Of a stretch of DNA of 64,000 nucleotides, positions 57,392-64,000 are shown piece by piece. A program made the translations under genes and the position numbers. The stretch comes from Bimuria novae-zelandiae CBS 107.79 (lineage: Eukaryota; Ascomycota; Dothideomycetes; Pleosporales; Didymosphaeriaceae), in NCBI GenBank assembly GCA_010015655.1, contig ML976664.1, positions 62,001 to 126,000 of the forward strand, written 5' to 3'. The notes under the pieces were generated by a model. That model was not told the origin of the DNA. It searched no databases and saw only the letters and a list, made by a program, of their open reading frames with translations. Numbering within the stretch: the first letter of the stretch is position 1; each line of letters starts with the position of its first letter.

Positions 57392-59145
57392 ATGGATCTC
57401 CAAGAAACACAGAACGCGATCGTGCGCCTCTTGCACGATGCAAAAGCACAGTTCCACAGAATGCCCGGCTCGGCCATCATCCTACGGTACATCAAGAGCA
57501 GCTACCAGGACGACCCTGTGCGCAGTGCCATTGAGCTGTTCTTGTTCCTGTTTGCGGTGCGGTACATGCTCAGCCCGAGCTATAGCACGCAGAAGAAAGT
57601 CAAGCTGACGGAAGAGGTAAGAGGGGGTCTCGGATGGGTGACGCTGGCCAGGGGCGCTGACGAGGGAACAGGAGATCGACGAGTTGGTGGAGGACTGGAC
57701 GCCGGAGCCGCTCGTGGCTGCGCCCACACCGGCCGACGAGCTGGAGAATGAGAAGCGGCCAGTGCTCGTGGGGTAGGCGGTCCGAATGAGGCAGCAAAGA
57801 CAGTCACGCTGATGCGCGCGCAGCCCGACAGGACCCAAGTCGAAACTTTCCAACGGCCGCACCGTCACGAACCTCGCTTCCTACAACTTCTACAACTTTG
57901 TCGGCAACGAGACGCTCAAAGAGAAGGCAATCCAGACGCTGCGCACGTACGGCGTGGGGCCTTGCGGTCCGCCTGGTTTCTACGGCACGCAGGATGTGCA
58001 CATGAAGACCGAGGCCGACGTGGCGGCACATCTGGGCGTGCCGGCTTGCATCATCTACGCGCAATCCTTCTCGACCATCTCCAGCGTCATTCCGTCGTTC
58101 TCTAAGCGCGGCGACATCATTGTGGCAGACAAGGCAGTCAACTTCTCGACGCGCAAGGGGATCCAGATCAGCAGGAGCACGGTGCGGTGGTACGAACATA
58201 ATGATATGGAGGATTTGGAGCGGGTACTGCAGAAGGTCACCAAGGAGCAGGCGAAGAAGCCGCTGACACGAAGGTTCATCATTACGGAGGGCATGTTCGA
58301 GAACATCGGCGATGTGTCCGACGTACCCAAGCTCGTCAGTCTACCAGTTCCTTCACAGGGCCTTTATGCAAGACTGTGCTAACCGCGTCTTCAGGTCGAA
58401 CTCAAGCACAAGTACAAGTTTCGATTGATTCTGGACGAGACATGGTCCTATGGCGTTCTCGGCAGAACCGGTCGTGGGCTCACCGAAGCACAGAACGTGG
58501 ATGCCAGGGAAATTGACATGATAATTGGCAGTCTTGCGGGGCCTCTCTGTGCGGCCGGGGGCTTCTGTGCCGGCAACGAGGAGGTGGTGATGCACCAGCG
58601 TATCTCGTCGGCGTCATACACGTACTCTGCCGCCCTCCCTGCGCTGCTTTCGACTACCGCCAGCGAAACAATATCGATGCTTCAAGAACAACCAGAGATA
58701 TTGACGGCTTTGCGGGACAACATCAAAGCCATGCGGGCACAGCTAGACCCTAGAAGCGATTGGGTCATCTGCACGAGCATTGTGGACAATCCGATATTGA
58801 TCCTTGTGCTGAAGCCTGAAGTCGTGGCTTCTAGGGGCTGGAGTACGAAGGACCAAGCGCATTTGTTACAGGATGCAGTTGACGAGGTATGTCGTGCGGA
58901 ACCATATTCATGTTGAAGGTTGTATTAACCTGGAACAGTGTCTTGCCAATGGTGTCCTGGTCACCAGGCTCAACTCGTACCCGCTCGGTCTAGGAGTGAA
59001 TCCGCGCGATGAAGGGTGGCAACCGACTCCCGCTATCAAGGTCTGTGTAACTTCTGGTTTGACCAAGAAAGAGACGGAGAAGGCGGGCATCACCATCCGT
59101 CACGCCATCACCAAGGTGGTGAAGAGTAACAAATGGAGCAAGTGA
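57392..59145 (+). CDS. LCB1: Serine palmitoyltransferase subunit 1
   Basis: Five exons (57,392-57,616, 57,672-57,772, 57,824-58,334, 58,395-58,886, 58,939-59,145) give 511 residues. One membrane helix lies near residue 50-60 (IELFLFLFAVRYML). The fold is that of alpha-oxoamine synthases: LASYNFYNFVGNE, YGVGPCGPPGFYGT, ADKAVNFSTRKGI and LDETWSYGVLGRTGRG. Where the catalytic subunit LCB2 has the PLP-binding lysine, this protein has GSLAGPLCAAGGFC with no lysine, which is normal for LCB1. With LCB2 it condenses serine and palmitoyl-CoA at the ER, the first step of sphingolipid synthesis. It lies head-to-tail after the glucan synthase. Confidence 0.95.
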
Positions 59146-59942
59146 AGGGCCGCAGCGAGCTTCGCTATGTTGCGAAAATCCAAAAAAGTAACTGCATGGG
59201 CGGCGTTTAATTATTGACGTGGCGAATCTTCAATTTCGGCTTGAAAGGATCGCCAGGCCGTTCTTTCGGCATAGATGCCCTCACGGTTATAGCCGGTGTA
59301 GAGGTTTACAACACCAGTAATACATAATATCACCATCACATCAAAACTGCTAGCCTTGCACCCCTATTCAAATCATGGTGAGGGTAGCATTGTAATTGTT
59401 TCGTCATTTCCAATACAGGACCTTGAGCTGGGGTGGCAAGCTTCGGCGAACCCCAACCCCTTCCCAGCCTCTGGGCGGTTGCCTTAGCCGCGCCAAAAGC
59501 ACCACTTGCCCACATGAATGTCAGGGACAATGCACTAAATTCTACTGTCTCTACCTGCTTGCATTACTCTTCGCTGAAAAACCGCTGCGAATTCAACTGT
59601 GTAGGAGAGCAGTGGCTGTACCCCGCGAAGGCAGCAACCCACGTCACTTGCATTCGCTTACTGCGCCCGCAACGCCGCAGCTTCGCGAAACCGGAACGAC
59701 AGAGAGGCGGCGCGCATTCCGAGTTACGCTTCGCTACGAGAGCAATTGCTAGCAAGAGGCACGTACGAGGGTATTGTGCAGGGTACCATACCTAGGACAT
59801 ACCATCAAGAGCAGGATCAGACCACACCATATAGATACGGTGTGCACAAAGACGAAGGCACCGCGTCGTTCCGAGCCCCGTGCCTCACCGGCCCACGCTT
59901 CGCACGTCAAATCGCAAGGCCCTTTGAGGAGGAAATCGGACA
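59146..59942. other. Intergenic, no gene seen
   Basis: About 800 bp between the palmitoyltransferase subunit and the tetraspan protein, both on the plus strand. Overlapping short frames without motifs. Confidence 0.4.
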
Positions 59943-60626
59943 ATGGCACGCACAGTGGTAGGCTCCGCGGTCGTCGTGCGCGAGAAGTTCTTCTGGCCCG
60001 ACGCCCAGCTCAATTTCTGGACCATCGTCATGCTCGCGACCGCCGGCACCATTCTGGGTGTCTTCGCCGAGTTTCTGGTCATCCAGCAACGCATGAGGCA
60101 GGAGATTCCTTGGTACGTCTGGTCCCAACTGCCTCCCTCTCGCGGCAATTCGTGTCAAAGGGCTAACACGCAGTTTTGCAGGATCATCCCCTATGGGATC
60201 ACCGTCGGTGCTATGACTATCATATGGATCATCATCATGCTCATTCTGATCGCGCAGAGGAAACTCCTCCCCGGAGTCGTCATGCTGTTCAGCTTCATCC
60301 TGCTAGTGCTGTTCATCGCGGGCATAATCGGGACAGCGCTGAATCTCTTCGCCGGACCAAATATCTCGGGGCAGTGTTCGATCTACGTTAGCAACGTGCC
60401 GCAATACGGGTCCTCGGTCAACACGCTGGCGTGGCTGCAGCAGAATAACATCTGTGAGTATCCCTCCTTCGCACCTGCTTCGCGTAGGGTGGGTCGGGAA
60501 CGTGGATTAATAATGTGAACAGGCCAATGCTGGAATGCTGCCTTCGCCTTCTGGATCGTCGGCACCGTCTTCTTCGTCTGGATCATGGTCATGGCGAGCC
60601 AGGTCAATCAGAACCAGTACGGCTAG
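59943..60626 (+). CDS. Small tetraspan membrane protein (MARVEL-like), function unknown
   Basis: Exons 59,943-60,112, 60,182-60,453 and 60,523-60,626 with two 69-bp introns give 181 residues. Four hydrophobic helices are seen: WTIVMLATAGTILGVFAEFLV, GITVGAMTIIWIIIMLIL, VMLFSFILLVLFIAGIIGTA and AFWIVGTVFFVWIMVMA. A Cys-containing loop (GQCSIYV to NNICQCWN) lies between helices 3 and 4. The layout is that of small fungal MARVEL/tetraspan-like proteins of the plasma membrane; no specific role is known. The second splice is needed to join the last helix. Confidence 0.78.
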
Positions 60627-62826
60627 GGGCCATTGTGGTTCAACTTTCTGTGTGTTTTCTTGCGTCCGGTCTCCCTAATGTACTGATAGGCTATGCGCGC
60701 CACGAGGAGGAACGGGCGGGCTTTGCAGCACTACCGGCGTTTTTCATATGCGATTTACGAGATACCGATGCATTTATGGGTGGTTTTTTTTTTTTTTTTT
60801 TTTTTTTACCACGGATGGGTATGGGGCTATATATGGATGGAAAAAGGGCGTCAACGGGTTCGTGACAGCCCGGAGTTGAGATGCTTCGTCGTGGGAGAGG
60901 CAGAGAAGATTATGTTGTTGTAAATGTACGCTATGCGACGAACCGCATCGTGGCTACGTGTAGATGGTTCTACGAAAAGTCGAATTCTCATCACTCCCAG
61001 CTCCCTACTTCACAGTGACCACACTACCATCCTCACAAAACTCCCCTCTCTACTCCCTACCCAATTATCCTCCAAATCCTGCGCAACCTCTCACTAACTA
61101 AACAATAAAACACCCTCGCCAGTGTTCAGACTCGAGCTACCCAACGCTCCTCGGCTTCCAACCACCCACCAGCTCCCATCCCCGAACCAACCCATGCATC
61201 TCATCTCCGCTACCAACGCGCCGCGGGCCAAGCGTCCCCAACCATGGCAATCCTCCAAAAAGCAAGATTTGCCCACGGTCAGAGCTCCACGGGGCGGTTT
61301 CTCCCAAGCGAGGTGAGATGTTTATGCGCCACCCATGGTTCTCAGTCTGCACACGCGCAAGCACGCTGATGTTTTTCTGTTTGCGTGTGAGGCTTCATAC
61401 CATTTCACCGCAAGGGGAATTCGGAGTAAAGGCGCGTGAAGAGGAAATGTTTTAGGATGGAACGAGAGAGAGTGTGAGCACGAGCACCGTCCTCCAGCTC
61501 CCTCCGTCCAGATCTCGATCCCGGAGTCTCTTCCGCCCCCAAGCCCTAATCCAACCCTGGCGGTGCATCCATTCATCCATACACAACCGCCTATCTTACA
61601 TAACCGCAAAAATTACACTCTCGCCCCATCAGGCCAAGCGCCTGGGCTGGAAAAGACAGCGCGAATCTGACACGCCCGCTCGCGTTGCGCGTGTCGCTAG
61701 AAAGAGGGGCACGTTTGCGTCGTGTTATTGGGTAGGGGGGTGCATCTCGTCATACGAGCGGCGGGCGGCCCAGCCTCGTGTGTTTAGGGTTTAGGGAGGA
61801 GTCATAGCATAGCTGCAGGGCGGATATATGATATGTTTTGATATGATATGGGTGGTGGTGTTATGTTCGATGATGGTGGAAGGATGGCGGGCACGGTGCG
61901 AGGCGAATGCGTAGTCCGCACCCTCACGGCGCCGCCACACAGAGTCTATCCTGTACACTGCGACGAAGATCAGGTTCGCATTCTGCACTCTACGTTCGCA
62001 TTCTCCTTGCATCTGCTTTTGATAGTGCGAATACAAATATAACTTGGCCAGCGCAGCCACTGGTGGACTAATCCTCGCCCCCCCAGACTTCCACAGTGCA
62101 TGCATAGGCGATCTCCAGACAAGGTGGCGCTGCTACGATTCGCTGTCAGCACTCCCTTTGCGCCCGCCCACCCTGGCAGTTACAATGGCAGAGCAATACA
62201 ATCAGGTTTAAGGAGGACTTGAGGTATCGAGCTGAAAACGTCCCATTTTCTGATCTACATGCATTCGAATGCATGTCTGTGCGTGCGCACTTGCGACGAT
62301 AACCTATTGCACCTGTAACTATACTAACTCTTGCACCCGCTGTGAAAGAGGAACAAACAAAAGGAAGCCTGAGCTGCTAAAATACATTGGACAGAATGAT
62401 ACAGAAGGCGCGGGTTATGCAAGGGTGAGGGTAATACAGAGCGCTTGCTGTGCCGCCGGATAAGATGTTGAGAAAGATGTAGGAGAGGGGCAGCATAGCC
62501 GCCCATGGCATATGTCCGACCATGGTAACAGAAGTTGGAATGGTGTGTATTGCCTCAGCTGCTGAGACAGTATGACAAGTTGCAATGATGCGAAAAGCTG
62601 TTCGATTCTGTACACCATCGGGAATAATCAAATCAGTTGATGAAACGCCGTGAAGTGCTTTTGGTAAGGACTGTATGAAAGTAAGCTGGCTCCTCCGGCA
62701 TGTGCAGATCCAATCACACGTTTGTGTGTATATATCGACATGTATCCAGCGTCATTTTGGGTCATCAGTCGTGCCCTCACAAGACGGAGGGTGTTGTCGT
62801 GGTCAATATTTTTGTGACGTGGATCG
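60627..62826. other. Intergenic, no gene seen
   Basis: 2.2 kb between two convergent genes. It includes the poly-T run, polypyrimidine/polypurine stretches at 61,000-61,110 and 61,440-61,560, and two adjacent TTTAGGG units near 61,783 that are too few to be a telomere tract. Many short frames but no recognised protein. Confidence 0.45.
60784..60807. repeat. Homopolymer of 24 T
   Basis: An uninterrupted run of 24 T residues downstream of the tetraspan gene. Length in an assembly is often inaccurate for such runs. Confidence 0.9.
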
Positions 62827-64000
62827 TCACGAGACGAGCTCTCCACCCAAATCCATACCGAGGCCTTCAACCTTGTTGACCCTGCCATCACTTGTGGGCG
62901 GTAGCAGCGTATCAAAGTTGAGTCGTCGTCGAGCTTCACGGGCAGCAATCGGCGTCTTCGAAGCTATGGGGGTGCGATTCCAGGATGGATTCACTTGCGC
63001 GGGACTGGGGCTCATGTTGAGGAAGTCGGCGAAGTTGAGGTTGGCATTGGGCGTCTGCAGGCCGAAGCCGAAGTGGGGTCCTCCACCAGGCGTGGACATC
63101 ATTGACGACGGTAGTGGTGTGGATTTCGGCGGCGGCGTGGACGGAGGAAGCATGTGAGGCTTTAAGTCGCCCGGGCGAGCAGGCGACGGCGAGGTCGCAA
63201 AATGCATAAGCAGGCCAACGTCTTCCTCCCCTTTCTGTCCTTCTCTTGCAGCACCCGCAGCAGTGAAGCCATTTTGGCGGAGGCGGGCAGAGCGAGCTAA
63301 GCCAGGAGGCGGTGTACGTGGGACCCTTGGCGGCGAGGATCGAACAAATGACTTGTTGATCTGGAACGACGATACAGGGAGGTCGTCGTCATCGTCTTCG
63401 GACAGCAAGGGCGAATGAGGGTCGGGAACGGTCGAGGTCTCAGAGACGAAGGAGAGGCTGGGAGCGTGCTGCACACGGCCGAAGCGAGCATGTCTGCGAT
63501 GGTATACGGGAGACGACTCGGGCAATTGGAAGCTGTTCTTCCACGAGTGGGACGCCGTGGTCGACGTCCGTACCTTGGCACGGTTGTGGTTGCTGGTGCC
63601 GGGGTAGTTGGTGAAGGATTTGGTATAGCGAAGCTTCTTGCTCTGCTGGCTGTGATAACTCTGATGGCTGTGGTTGCTGGACCGACTGCCAGACCGGCCA
63701 ATCTCGTCTGAAAATATCGGTGCGGCAAGCGGGGACGAGTCGAGGATACCGTCTTGGTAGAAGCGTTCCGACACTGACGAGGCGTTCGACATGGTCCCGT
63801 TGCTGGAGCCGGGCCGCTTCCTCTTCAGCTCAACATCGACCCGCGGCTCCAGGTGGTCGAGCGAGAGGTCTTGCCATCCGTGCTTGATCTTCACATTGGC
63901 AAAGGCGAGGCGGTTCTGCAGCGTGCGGGTCACCTACAGTATTTAGCATCCAATGCCCACAGGGGCCGGTCCGGAAAAGTCACCTTGGAGACCTGGGCCC
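62827..64000 (-). CDS. Possible Whi5/Nrm1-type cell-cycle transcription regulator (5' end beyond window)
   Basis: The visible part is the end of one exon (64,000-63,984), a 50-bp intron (63,983-63,934) and a last exon (63,933-62,827) of 368 residues. The exon begins VTRTLQNRLAFANVKIKHGW, a short helical block like the Whi5/Nrm1 motif through which yeast repressors bind SBF/MBF factors at G1/S. The rest is disordered, rich in Ser and Pro, with many SP/TP sites (SPSPARP, STPPPKSTP, NMSPSPAQ) suited to cyclin-dependent kinase control. It ends with a conserved-looking AAREARRRLNFDTLLPP. The family call rests on one short motif and is tentative; reality as a gene is much more certain. Confidence 0.6.

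Noticed and set aside
61776..61800. Telomere-like TTTAGGGTTTAGGG
   Set aside because: Only two units, of the seven-base plant-like form, in ordinary intergenic DNA far from any sequence end; consistent with chance.

Overview
The window is from a filamentous ascomycete, most likely a dothideomycete of Pleosporales type. Three things point there. Genes are split by short (mostly 43-95 bp) GT-AG introns with CTAAC/CTGAC-like branch points. The gene set is fungal: FKS1 glucan synthase, GH72 glucanosyltransferase, LCB1, FluG, an UstYa-like protein, a Con-10 protein and a LaeA-like methyltransferase. Roughly balanced gene-bearing DNA alternates with very AT-rich islands whose transposon reading frames carry many TAA/TAG codons, the pattern left by repeat-induced point mutation (RIP). 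No tRNA, rRNA or CRISPR array was recognised. Gene coordinates come from splice sites chosen by eye; every exon chain given closes in frame.

Layout. 1-8,550 is a transposon graveyard: a minus-strand copia-like relic, a truncated MITE, a TIR-bounded element (about 2,503-5,739) carrying a ruined Tc1/mariner transposase plus a second long ruined gene facing it, a 17-bp minisatellite, pogo and hAT fragments and an intact fold-back MITE. 8,754-14,295 holds a P450, an F-box-like protein and uracil-DNA glycosylase. 14,436-17,018 is a piggyBac-like element with perfect 42-bp TIRs whose edge lies 140 bp from the glycosylase start codon. 17,433-24,864 holds the Con-10 protein, the methyltransferase, a nitrate transporter interrupted by a TGA codon and a hypothetical gene. 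25,364-27,497 and 30,286-32,412 are two pogo/Fot1-type elements of nearly equal length, both with TA target duplications; between them lies a decayed cysteine-rich gene with three in-frame stops.

33,486-45,195 is a gene-rich accessory stretch: MFS exporter, MDR oxidoreductase, F-box-like protein, a 5'-truncated amine oxidase, YdeI-type protein, FluG-like fusion enzyme and a frameshifted UstYa-like protein. From 46,125 to the end the genes look like conserved housekeeping and cell-envelope functions: GH72 glucanosyltransferase, beta-1,3-glucan synthase, serine palmitoyltransferase subunit 1, a tetraspan membrane protein and the start-truncated 3' part of a possible Whi5/Nrm1-type regulator.

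Functionally, the last third groups a glucan polymerase, a glucan remodelling enzyme and a sphingolipid enzyme that all serve the plasma membrane and wall. The first two thirds show accessory genes being eroded next to mutated transposons: four genes (nitrate transporter, Cys-rich protein, amine oxidase, UstYa-like) look broken.
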